Below the pieces are notes generated by a model. It was not told where the DNA came from and ran no database searches. It saw only the letters and a list, made by a program, of their open reading frames with translations. From contig JAGFNQ010001184.1 of the NCBI GenBank assembly GCA_024364735.1, positions 1 through 64,000 on the forward strand: 64,000 bases of DNA, read 5' to 3'. The position numbers and the translations under genes are program-made. Below, one piece after another: positions 42,640 to 52,200 of this stretch. The first letter of the stretch is position 1. The number at the start of each line of letters is the position of its first letter. The stretch comes from Boesenbergia rotunda (Eukaryota; Streptophyta; Magnoliopsida; Zingiberales; Zingiberaceae).

Positions 42640-43050
42640 GAGCAGGAAATCCCAGTGACTGAAGCCGGGTTCTAGTGAGTGAAGCCAGGTGATCGAAATC
42701 TCGGTGAGTGAAGCCGTGTCCTGGTGAGTGAAGCCAGGTGATGGAAATCCCGGTGAGTGAAGCCGGGTCCTGGTGAGTGAAGCTAGGTGATGGAAATCCC
42801 GGTGAGTGAAGTCGGGTCCTGGTGAGTGAAGCCAGGTGTGAAAAATCCTAGCTTAGAGGGCTGGGTGTCGAAAAGTCCTAACTCGGAAGGTTGGGTGAAA
42901 AGTCCTAGCTTAGAGGGCTAGGTGAAAAGTCCTAACTTGGAGGGTTAGGTGAAAAGTCCCAACTGGAGGGTTAGGTGAAAAATCCTGGCTTGGAGGGTCA
43001 GGTCCTAGCTTGGAGGGCTAGGTTGGATGAAATCCTAGCTTGGAGGGCTA
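42640..43050 (+). repeat. Two hairpin minisatellites in LTR F
   Basis: First: CCTGG-TGAGTGAAG-CCAGG (42720-42738) and CCCGG-TGAGTGAAG-CCGGG (42749-42767), alternating. Second: CCTAGC-TTAGAGG-GCTAGG (42904-42922), CCTAAC-TTGGAGG-GTTAGG (42931-42949), CCTGGC-TTGGAGG-GTCAGG (42984-43002). Loops stay, stems change in pairs. Confidence 0.85.
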
Positions 43051-43065
43051 GGTTTGAGTCCCTGG

Positions 43066-43625
43066 ATCTGTCTGGTGACCGATTAGGGAAGTTGGCAGGC
43101 TGCTCCTTCGTGGATCGGTCTGGTGACCGATCCAGCGATGACTGATCAGTCTGGTGACCGATCAGGGAACGCACAGTGAGGTTGGGAACCTACTGCGCGG
43201 CTCCTGATCGGTCTGGTGACCGATCAGGGAGCAGGCAGTTGCCTCACTGCTTGGCTTCTGATCGGTCCGGTGATCGATCAGGGAGCAGGCAGTTCACTCA
43301 CTGCCTTGCTCCTGATCGGTCTGGTGACCGATCAGGGAGCACACAATGAGATGAGTTCCCTCGCTGATCAGCTCCTGAACGGTCCGATAACTGATCCACG
43401 ACCTAGGATCTGATATCCGCGATTACTGTTCACTCAGAAGTGGACCGATCAGGCTTGAGCCTGATCGGTCAGTGGCTATCCTGATCGGTCTGGTGACCGA
43501 TCAGGATACACTCTGATCGGTCTGGTGACCGATCAGGCCTATGTCATCGCGAAAGCTGAGAGTCCCAGTAAAGCGGTGGATCGGTCTGGTGACCGACCCA
43601 CGAGCCCTGTATCGGTCCAGTTACC
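43066..43625 (+). repeat. GATCGGTC-TGGT-GACCGATC hairpin cluster in LTR F
   Basis: About ten copies of a perfect or near-perfect 8 bp inverted repeat with loop TGGT, spaced 25-60 bases apart by dissimilar DNA. Some copies have one-sided changes, for example GATCAGTC...GACCGATC near 43143. Confidence 0.9.
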
Positions 43626-44658
43626 AATCACTTTAATTCAAAATGTACTGTCAGACGTTCTGAACATGTCTGAACAGATCTGATTTGCCTGTGCTAAACT
43701 TCTGATGCATGATTCTCTGTGTGATATGCTATGCTAATAGTCAGATTAAGCTGCAGGTGACAGGGAAGGATTCAAACACTCAAGAAGAGTCAATGGAGGC
43801 CTTTCCTTGGAGCAGGTTTGTCCATTTGCCATCTCAAGTTGCAACAGCTGGAGCTGCAGACTGGAGCTGCTGACTGGAGCTTGGCTTAGGGAAGCTCAGT
43901 GAGTCCAAGAAGGGCTCAGTGATAGCTGAGTGTTGCAGGTGAGCAGCTGGAGGCTGCAGTGAGATGCTGTCACCTGGCGATCAGTGGAGAAGCTTAAGGA
44001 GCGTAGCGGAGAAGAGCAGAAGTGAGTTTTGTGAAGTGACTTCTGGCTTGTGTTCTTGCTGCGCGATCAAGTTCTCCACATTTTTCTTGTGCGATCTGTT
44101 GTTCCATCATCTTGAGCAAGCAACTGCAAACTCTGAAGCAACCATCAGCTACTTGGGCACTTGAGAGAAGGAAACGAGGAGCTTGAGTCCATCAGCGAGA
44201 AGACACGAAGAAGGGTGTTCTTGCGTGAGATCTGCGCTGGGTGGAGCTCGGGAGAAGCTAGCTTGTGTTCTTGTCTGCTCTAAGTGCTAAGTAAGATCTT
44301 TCTTGTGTTTCATTGTGCTTAAGACTCTATCTTTGTTGAAACGCTGAGGAGAGGTTACTCCACCGAGAAGGAGGTTGCTTACTATCCGGTTTTCCGGGGC
44401 TTGATCTGCCGACGATCAAGGGATCGCCCACCTTACGTGCACGCCAAGGAGTAGGGGAAAGTTATCCCCCAACCTTGTAAATCCTCTTGTTAGTGTTCTT
44501 GTTCTTGTGACTAACTTAGGGTTTAGTTTACTGCATACTCTGTTTTATTGCTTCCGTTGTGCTACTAAATCTTTGAGTTGCAGAAATTTTCAAAAGCGCT
44601 AAAACTTCAAGTGTCTGGCTACATTCACCCCCCCTCTCTAGCCATCCAAGGTCCAACA

Positions 44659-45084
44659 TTTTCCGTGAGCGATCACGTGTTCTTACGAGTGTCGCCCACG
44701 AAAGGGGTGAAAAGGTTTGGGTTGCGAGATAAGCTAGCTCCCCGATATATTGGACCTTTCCAGATTTTGGAGCGGATTGGAGCAGTCGCTTATCGTCTGG
44801 CGTTACCACCGTCACTGGCTGAAGTTCACGATGTGTTTCATATTTCTATGCTGAGGAAATATGTTCCGGATCCTACACATGTGTTATCGGAGGTGCAAGT
44901 CACACTTCAGCCAGACGCGACTTACGAGGAGGTGCCTATGCGGATTCTGGACCGCAAAGAGCATCGGTTGAGGAACAAGACAGTTCGGTTGGTTAAAGTT
45001 GGTTGGCAGCACCACTCTGATGAGGAAGCTACTTGGGAGCTCGAGGATACGATCAGAGCTCGCTATCCTCATCTATTTACTTGA
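44659..45084 (+). CDS. Gypsy H pol, integrase C-terminus and chromodomain-like tail (partial)
   Basis: Open from the edge of LTR F to TGA 45082-45084. It reads SDHVFLRVSPTKGVKRFGL, the GPY/F-type motif YIGPFQILERIGAVAYRLAL, VHDVFHISMLRKYVPDP, and the chromodomain-like EVPMRILDRKEHRLRNKTV and VGWQHHSDEEATWELED. This is the end of pol in a chromovirus; the domain helps target integration to certain chromatin. The rest of pol is absent because LTR F interrupts it. The frame shows no stop, but the piece cannot function alone. Confidence 0.88.
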   Translation, partial: FSVSDHVFLRVSPTKGVKRFGLRDKLAPRYIGPFQILERIGAVAYRLALPPSLAEVHDVFHISMLRKYVPDPTHVLSEVQVTLQPDATYEEVPMRILDRKEHRLRNKTVRLVKVGWQHHSDEEATWELEDTIRARYPHLFT

Positions 45085-45284
45085 GGTGCGTATGCTTGTT
45101 TTTCATTCCATATTCATATTATATCGGGGTTGTTGATGTCTCTTGTTGTTGACCAGTACTCATTGCGGTTTATGATTTATGGTTGTGGACTAGTCTGGGT
45201 TGTTGATTTCTCTGGTTGTTGACTAGTATTTGTTGTGGTTCTCTAGCTAAATTTGGGGACTAAATTTTAATTAGTGGGGGAGAA
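45085..45284 (+). mobile_element. Gypsy H 3' untranslated region and polypurine tract
   Basis: About 190 bases with repeated GTTGTTGA / GACTAGT words, ending in the purine tract TAGTGGGGGAGAA (about 45272-45284) next to the LTR start. Confidence 0.75.
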
Positions 45285-46950
45285 TGTTGCAAACCAAAAT
45301 TTTAAAGGGCTTAGTTGTAATTTTCCAAACTTAGAGGGCCTTTATGTACAACTGCTAAAAAACTATTTAAAACCAAGCCCTAAATTACTCTCATCTTCCC
45401 GTTTCCTTTCATTTCCCCCCAACACCGCAAGCCAAACCGCACGAGCGGTTCCTCTCCCTCGCGACAGCCACCGCCGCCGCGCCTACCCTTCATTCTCCTT
45501 CTCCTTCCTTTTCTCCTCACGCGAACAAGCTGACAACAGCCTTCCCTCGCGCGAGACCCTAGCCGACGCCGCTGTCGTGAGTCAAGGGAGCGTCACCTTG
45601 TTTTGCTTTCCGTCCTTGGTTTTTCTCTCCAACCGAAGTCAAGGTAAGGCTTTGTGCTATTCTTGATTAGGTTTTAATTGGATTTTGGTTATGAGTTTCG
45701 ATATTGGCTTACAAAGGTGAGTTGTTGGGTTGCTGTGAGTTTTTTATTAGGATTTGGATTTCATTCTGTGATGTTTGGAATTTTTCCATGAATCAGACCC
45801 TTACTTTTGGTAGCTGCTGGATGGATGCTTGTTCTCATTATTGGTTGATCGAAAGAGAATGAGAACTGGGGGTGTTGGATCAAATATTGGTAGAGCTCTC
45901 TTTAGTATAAGATTGGTGTATCATTTATTGTATTCTATATTGTTCCCTTTGATTGGGCGGTGTTCTGTTTCCTTTGTACCGTGGGTTTCAATTCTGAAAG
46001 TTTATCTATAAATATAGATGAATTGATGCTAAATTAATAGTGTTCAGTTTGGATGGTTTAATGGTAAACTTTGATAGAGTTATTTGTTTGAAATTGGTGT
46101 AGTTTTAATCTGATCATGTAGTAAAAGATTAAGTTTAAATGGGTGGTAGTTTGTTGAGTTAATTTGGGAATTAATCCAATAACCTGATGGTGATAATTAT
46201 GTTAGGAAGAAACTTCCTGTTGTTGATGATCTAATTAAGTACATGTAATTAGGATATATCCTAATTAGGTTTAGTATTTTATTTAACTAATTTATTTAAT
46301 TGTTATAATTAGTTAAACTTATGTATTGACTCAGGACCTTGAATTTGGACTCATTCGGTTGATCGTGGAAGGTCCTCGTGTACGAAATTCTTCAATAAAT
46401 GCGGGTACTTCTTCTTTGTACTCGAGTAGTTCCTTTTATCTTAAAGCATGGTTATTTTATGTCTAATAGGTTGCTTGACCTTATTCTTTGTTGTTTGTTA
46501 TTTTAACATCGTCGTTGATACTTATTCTTCTTGATCTTCGAGTATTCCAAATTCGTATCTGTACAGTTCTCTGTTGGTTTTCTGTTCTGTAAAGTGCCAC
46601 TTGTACGCAAGCACTTAGAAGTCCATTAAACACAATTAGGTTTATTTGACATTAGAAATATCCTACCTAGTAGTGTAGGTGCATAATCATTGGTTTTCGA
46701 TTTCTGGTTGGATGTATTGATGCATCGTTTACTTGTTGGATTTTGGTTGCATCGTTGATTTCTCCGTTTGTTCGTGCATCTTGTAGCATGCACCATATCT
46801 GCACGTTGCATACTAACGACTGTTGGGCTTCCATATGGTTAAGCCGTCGTTAATCATTTTGTTGCTCGATTCACTCAACCACTTGTTGTCGTGGTAGTTG
46901 TTAGAGTGCGAGCAACCATCCTGTTATGCCACACATGTTGTAGTTGTAGG
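45285..46950 (+). repeat. Gypsy H 3' LTR, interrupted by copia I
   Basis: Starts TGTTGCAAACC after the purine tract. TATA-like TATTTAAA near 45364, a GC-rich leader (45420-45600), and an AT-rich remainder with TAATTAGGATATATCCTAATTAGG-type symmetry near 46240-46270. Cut at 46950 by the LTR of I; its continuation is not in the window. No gene. Confidence 0.75.
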
Positions 46951-47370
46951 TGTTGGATCGAGATAACCGATAGAGGGGGTGAATATCGGAAATCGTTCAG
47001 ATTTTCGTAAAGAGCACGTACGCAGCGAAAAAATAAAAACAGCACAAAGACACAGTCGATTTACTTGGTTCGGAGCCTGTGTCGACTCCTACTCCAAGGC
47101 CCACGGTCGTTGACTGTTTACTTTGGGCAATTCTATATCAGGCGCAAATAGTTTACAGAAAATTATTACAGAATTTAGTACAGTAAACTTAAATAGCTCT
47201 TTTTACCGACGTCCGAGGAAGATCGACTTTTTCCGGAGCAGCAGGACGTCGTCGGCTCGAGTTGGAAGGATTCCGGGGCGAAGTGCGAGAGCAAAGAGCA
47301 TAGAAGCGTTGTGTAGAAGTTGTTGTTGAAGGCTTGGGCGTTGGGTGCTATTTATAGCACTCTGGGGCGC
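46951..47370 (-). repeat. Copia I 3' LTR, outer piece
   Basis: Plus reading starts TGTTGGATCGAGATAACCG, homologous to the LTR ends of A, B and D. It includes a TATA complement (47349-47356) and stops inside GGGGCGC at the K insertion. It resumes at 59372. Together the pieces give an LTR of about 1.25 kb. Confidence 0.88.
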
Positions 47371-48856
47371 TGATAAGCACCATTTTATTGATTATTTTAA
47401 TTGCTAAAATCCATGTTTGGCCCATGTTTTTATTGCTTAATTATGATTTTACCCTAGGTTTTGGAACTTTCTCTTATTTTGGACTTAATTGCAAATTTAC
47501 ACAATTTTGGGATTATTTGGCCACTAATTTTCTGATATATTTTTGTAGGCATGAAAGGATCCTGGACCTAGGGCATACTGGGTCAAACTTGAGTCGGATG
47601 TGAACCGGATCGAATTATCAAGCCTACGATTAATCCGGGCCGTCCGATTCAAGAGCGGCTAGATCTGAGCCATCCGAGACGATCTGAAGCAATCCGAGCT
47701 AGGATTAGGGTTGATCAAGCTCTATGATCAAGATCTGAAGGTTTCATCCCAATCAGAGCTAAATCAACCGTTGGATCAAGCAAGGAGGGCTCTAGAGCGT
47801 CCATTCACAGATAGAGTTGATCTGGACCATCCGTTGCACATCTGGAGGATCCGAGCTACCACAAGGCAGATCCTGACCCCAGATCATCATCATAAAAGTT
47901 TGGCTCAAATCAGACCAAGATCAGCCGTTGGATCTCCTCCAATCAATCACAGCCGTCCGTTGATTACTATTTAATCAAAAACGCACAGCAGCTCTTCCCT
48001 GTCGCGTCTCCGCCGCACAGTAGCTTCCTTCTTCGTTTTTCATCGTTTCTTCAGCTTTTCTTCAATTCAAGGGGCGCGACCACCTCAAATCGAAGCTCAT
48101 TCCTTGAGTGACAGCAAGGATAAGGATTGGGGTTTAGTTTAGTTAGCGAATTTTCAGTAATTAGCATTAGATTTCAATTCTGCTATTTCGTTTCTGCAAT
48201 TGTATCAGACGATTCATTTTCTTGTATGGATTGCTTCTATCTTAATTGGAAGCTCATCCTTGAGTGACAGCAAGGATTTGTGAGCTGAAATGAGGGATTG
48301 AAGCTTGGTTGATTCGTTTATTAGCTGTTATCTCGTTTCTGCACTTTAAGCTGTTCTGTAATTCGAATCAGATTGCTTAGTTTCAGTTTCTAATCGTTTT
48401 GCTTAAGTTAGAGTTATTTTCTGCAAGTAAATTAGATAGGCAACTGGTGTAGTGATAGATTTCGTTTAATTTCAGTTTATTTCTTGTTTTTAGGTTGCGT
48501 ATCGCCTTTTGTTAGGTTGCGTATCAGTTCAGTTTTGTTGTGCCCAGCTTATTGATTTCTTTCTTTTGAGTCTCTGGATTGTTTATTAAGCTAGCTCTAG
48601 CTTTAACTTCTGAATTACATTTAGTTTGTTTCCTTTACAAAGTTTTCGAATGTAATTTCTGCATGTGGTTTCATCAGATGTGTATCAGTTTTATCCCTGA
48701 AAATTAAGCTTCATTTCTGCTATTCAGTTTTCTGTACAAGTTTGAACAAAGTTTCTGAAATAGGGATTAGTGGGCATTAGTTCTCTAAGATTAGTTTGAG
48801 AATTGGAGGTGAATCTGTAATCTGAATTGTGAGTTATAGCACTTGGGTTCCCTCAG

Positions 48857-51183
48857 TGTAGCGACCCGCCTTCTCCTGCCTCAGACGGATCGTTACTTCT
48901 ATCTACTTCTCGTCTCTAATGCACGACTAAAGAATGCGGAAATCTTTTTTTTTCTTCTCAATTTAAATCTATCTATGATATACTAACTCTAATAGTCATG
49001 CATGATACCATGTCACACTTTCTTCCTCAAAAACTCCTAAGATGAAACTTATTGAAACTTGCCTCGCCCAACTCCACTTTCGGGTATCAGTTGACTGATA
49101 CTGTATCAGTCGACTGATATGCCTGAAAACAGAATTTTCAGATTTCGGCACTTGCTTCGAAACTCCACCAAACCTATACTTTCGAGCCAAATAGAATCAT
49201 GACACCATTTCTATACTCTAGGCCAGTTTTCCAATCAATTTAGCCAATCAAAATGAATCCATAAACTTGTAATTAGGACTTTTGCGGAAGAAAACAAGCT
49301 ATTCAAGGTTATATGAACTTTAACAATAGAGTGTGTACCAATCTTGATTCCTATGCATTCATAACACCAAATACATGTTCTATAACCTTGCTAAAGCATT
49401 ATGAAAGGTGAACGCAACTCTTCTAACCATATTTAAGCAATGAAACTTGATTCAAAGAGAAATTAATACTATCTTGGCACATGCATCTATATTTCTAACA
49501 AAGTATCAATATTTCCAACTACTCGCACTTCTACTCATCCAATGCCATCATAAGGATATATATGCTAAATGAAATGACATGGAATCTTCACCCTAAGAAA
49601 TTGAGCATGTAAAACTATTCAAAGCTTAAATGTTCGCTAAACTCCATAAAGCAAGGACTTGAAATTTGAATAAACTATAACATTGTAATTCAAATAACTA
49701 AATTGTCTCGTCTCAAAGATCTCTCCAAAATCAGCCACCACACACACTTTACTCAGCACCGCCTCGTCGCCTTCCTTCAGAATTGCTTGCCTTTACCTTT
49801 ATCTGCAGTAAGAGGAAATGCAACTAGTAAGCAAAAAGCTTAGTAAGTACTATCTAGCTCACAAAATCTTGAAATGTGCAAACATGCTTCTTGAACAATA
49901 TGAAAATCATATGAGATACTTATATGCTTGAAAGAAAACTAAGAACATGTGTAACTCAAAACATGCATACTCAAGCATTAATAAATCTCAATTTACTTTT
50001 CTTGGCTCAACTTGAAACTTTAGCTATTCTTTGACTTTTTGAACACTCTTTAAACTTTAGAAACTTTGCTAAAGCATATACTTGAAAATAATAATCACTT
50101 GGATCCACTGAAGACGTAAGTACCATCTGATGCGCGTTCCCTAAAAGGTTGGGGTAGCGAGCCACCAATCCTAATAGAGCAGACCTTGGTCTACCAGGGC
50201 CAAGACCTTGGAATTGGACACCTGGATTTCTTTAACGACGCCCTTGGACGCCGGGTACTGGCCTTAGAAAATAAAATAGCTTTTCTTTCTTTTCTTTCTT
50301 ATCTGTAAATGCCTTGGCATTTTCTCGAGCACCTTGCGTGCTAAAATCCCTAAGTCTTGACTTTTGGGGATTTCTTAAGGCCTTGGCCTTTTCTTTTCTT
50401 ATCTTTATCTTCTCTTTTCTTTTCTCATAACTTTTCTTAGCCCTAATCTCATATAGGGTGCTTAATCAACTTATACAAACATATAATGAACTAATATCAC
50501 ATGCCAAAAATCATAAACTAAAGAAACTATCTCTTTTAAAACTTTTAAAGGAAATTCTCGCGGAAAAACCGCCTCTTACTGCAGGTGAGCAGTACTTACA
50601 TTGATATCTTGGACTTACAACCAAGATTGACGTCTAGGACTCGGGAGAAACTTGAGATCTCGGAGAATTCTTCGCGCCTACGCGTTCTCCTCGTCGAGAC
50701 GAACGCAACGCTCCGCTTTCCTTCATCCCTCCTTGGCCGGCGCCCCTTGGAAGAGGAGAGAAAGGGCTTGGTGTTGGCGTGCGTGCGTGAGAGGGGGAGG
50801 ATGTCGCGCGGCTAGGGTGAGGAAGAGAAAAACCAAAATTCTAATTTCTTCTCTTAACTTATCTATTTATACTTATGGGGGCGGATCGACCTAACTACAC
50901 CTTAAATATATGTCTCTCCACCCTTTGCTGTTCTTGATACCCTAGCCTGGCTGGTCGCGCGCTTGCCTGGTCTCGTGCTGGTCGCGGGTTCGAACCCCCT
51001 GCTGCCCTTAACGATTTTTTTTCTCCCTTTCCTTTTTTCTTCCTTTTTAAAATACTAAACGGACTCGGAAAATTCCATAAAAATATTCTAAAAATCCCTA
51101 AAAATATCTAGAATATTTCTAAACCATTTTTAAATAATTCTAAGGACTTTAAGAACTAAAAATGGGAATTTTGGGGCGTTACA
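48857..51183 (-). mobile_element. Gypsy solo LTR L in the 5' LTR of K
   Basis: TGTAGCGACCCGCC...GGGGCGTTACA with CTCAG on both sides. In minus orientation it starts TGTAACGCCCC as in G1. 2327 bp. It contains a tRNA-like segment (50945-51010, plus strand), a TATA complement (50864-50871), the 19-base block shared with G1 (50148-50166), and GTATCAGTCGACTGATA-type symmetry (49090-49125). Confidence 0.93.
50945..51010 (+). other. tRNA-like segment, antisense in LTR L
   Basis: Plus strand: TAGCCTGGCTGGTCGCGCGC (A-box-like) then CGCGGGTTCGAACCCCCTGC (B-box-like), spaced like a tRNA gene. L is on the minus strand, so the box order is antisense to the LTR as in G1 and J. Confidence 0.5.
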
Positions 51184-52043
51184 CTCAGATTTCTGCAGCT
51201 GAATCGATATTTCTGCACTAGAAAGGAATTGTTGCATTTTACCTTTGTTTCCTGCATCTTCTGAATTCAGATTTTCTTTCAGCTGTCTTTGGAATTCTCG
51301 GCTATAATTTTTGAAGTTCACAATTGATCTTTGCTTGGCATCCAAGTAGGTTTCTGAAAGTTTGTATGTGATCCCTGCATTTCTGAAATTCTGCAATCAA
51401 ACTGCTGCAGTCAATTTCTGTAGTCAATTTCTGCAGTTTTTCCCTTCAGTTCTGTAATGTTTTTTGAATCCATTAGTCATTCAGAATTGCTAGGTTACAG
51501 CCCAAGCATTTAGTTTCAGCTAATGGCACATGAGTTATCCTCTTTGTATCAAGATTGCATCCATTTTTCCACCTTGTATCAAACTGAGTTTCATTTGGAC
51601 TGTCTTGAGTTTGATTTTTGTTGTTTCATTGGTTGGCACTTGCTCTGCATTTTGAATCAAAGTCAGCTTCCAAAAATTGCTTAAGGGTTTAGATGGGTAA
51701 GTGATCCTTTTGGTTGAGTTATAATTGGCTATCCCTTGTTAAAATTCATAGTAAGCTATCCTTTTGGTTGATCCTTTGCATTGTGTTTTCGATTCCAAAT
51801 TTCAACCCAAAGACCCAATATTTATTTGAAACCCGAAATTCACAAACGACACATAAATACAAGCGCGAATCAAATTATATCAACTAGTCCCCGAGAAAAA
51901 TACGACCTGTGGCCCCTATATTACATTTTCATACTTTTGATTGTAAAAGGGTTTCCAGCATTTCATTTATAAATTCTAAATCTGATGAGCCCACACTTTC
52001 GTGACAACAATTAATCTAGTATAATTTGGGCTCGTCAAATTTT

Positions 52044-52060
52044 TGGCGCCGTTGCCGGGG
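52044..52060 (+). other. Primer binding site, tRNA-Asp type (K)
   Basis: TGGCGCCGTTGCCGGGG, six bases after the LTR end. In plant gypsy elements this sequence complements tRNA-Asp and is typical of Athila and its relatives. Confidence 0.88.
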
Positions 52061-52200
52061 GAAGCAACTAGTTGATTTGTTTGATTTTTGCTTGTATGCT
52101 TTTTGACATATCATTGGGTTCTATTTTATTTTGCTTTATCTTTCATATACGGTTGCTGCCATTTTTCTTGTTTGTTTTGTGACAGGGCTGTAAATTCAAA

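Larger units (their letters stand above)
42528..44658 (+). repeat. Copia-type LTR F, left end missing, hairpin-rich
   Basis: No gene. It ends CACCCCCCCTCTCTAGCC...GTCCAACA at 44658, the same ending style as the C LTR. From left to right it has three arrays: GTGAGTGAAGCC-type hairpins (about 42640-42840), CCTAGC-TTGGAGG-GCTAGG-type hairpins (42845-43050) and GATCGGTC-TGGT-GACCGATC hairpins (43066-43625). About 1 kb of ordinary LTR sequence follows. Its left part was displaced by D. It abuts H, into which it presumably inserted. Confidence 0.75.
47371..52037 (+). repeat. K 5' LTR, interrupted by solo LTR L
   Basis: TGATAAGCACC...GGGCTCGTCA. It is split at CTCAG (48852-48856 / 51184-51188) by L. 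TATA-like TATTTAA near 47968. The upstream half has many dispersed GATC-containing words and inverted-repeat-like GGATCC/CCATCCG words, but no clear array. Confidence 0.93.

Noticed and set aside
43066..43625. CRISPR-like array of GATCGGTCTGGTGACCGATC
   Set aside because: Spacing is irregular, intervening DNA is part of an LTR, copies vary, and the genome is a plant's.
45274..45666. A 130-codon ORF at the start of LTR H
   Set aside because: It begins in the polypurine tract and runs through the LTR promoter and leader; composition follows the GC-rich leader and not a protein family.
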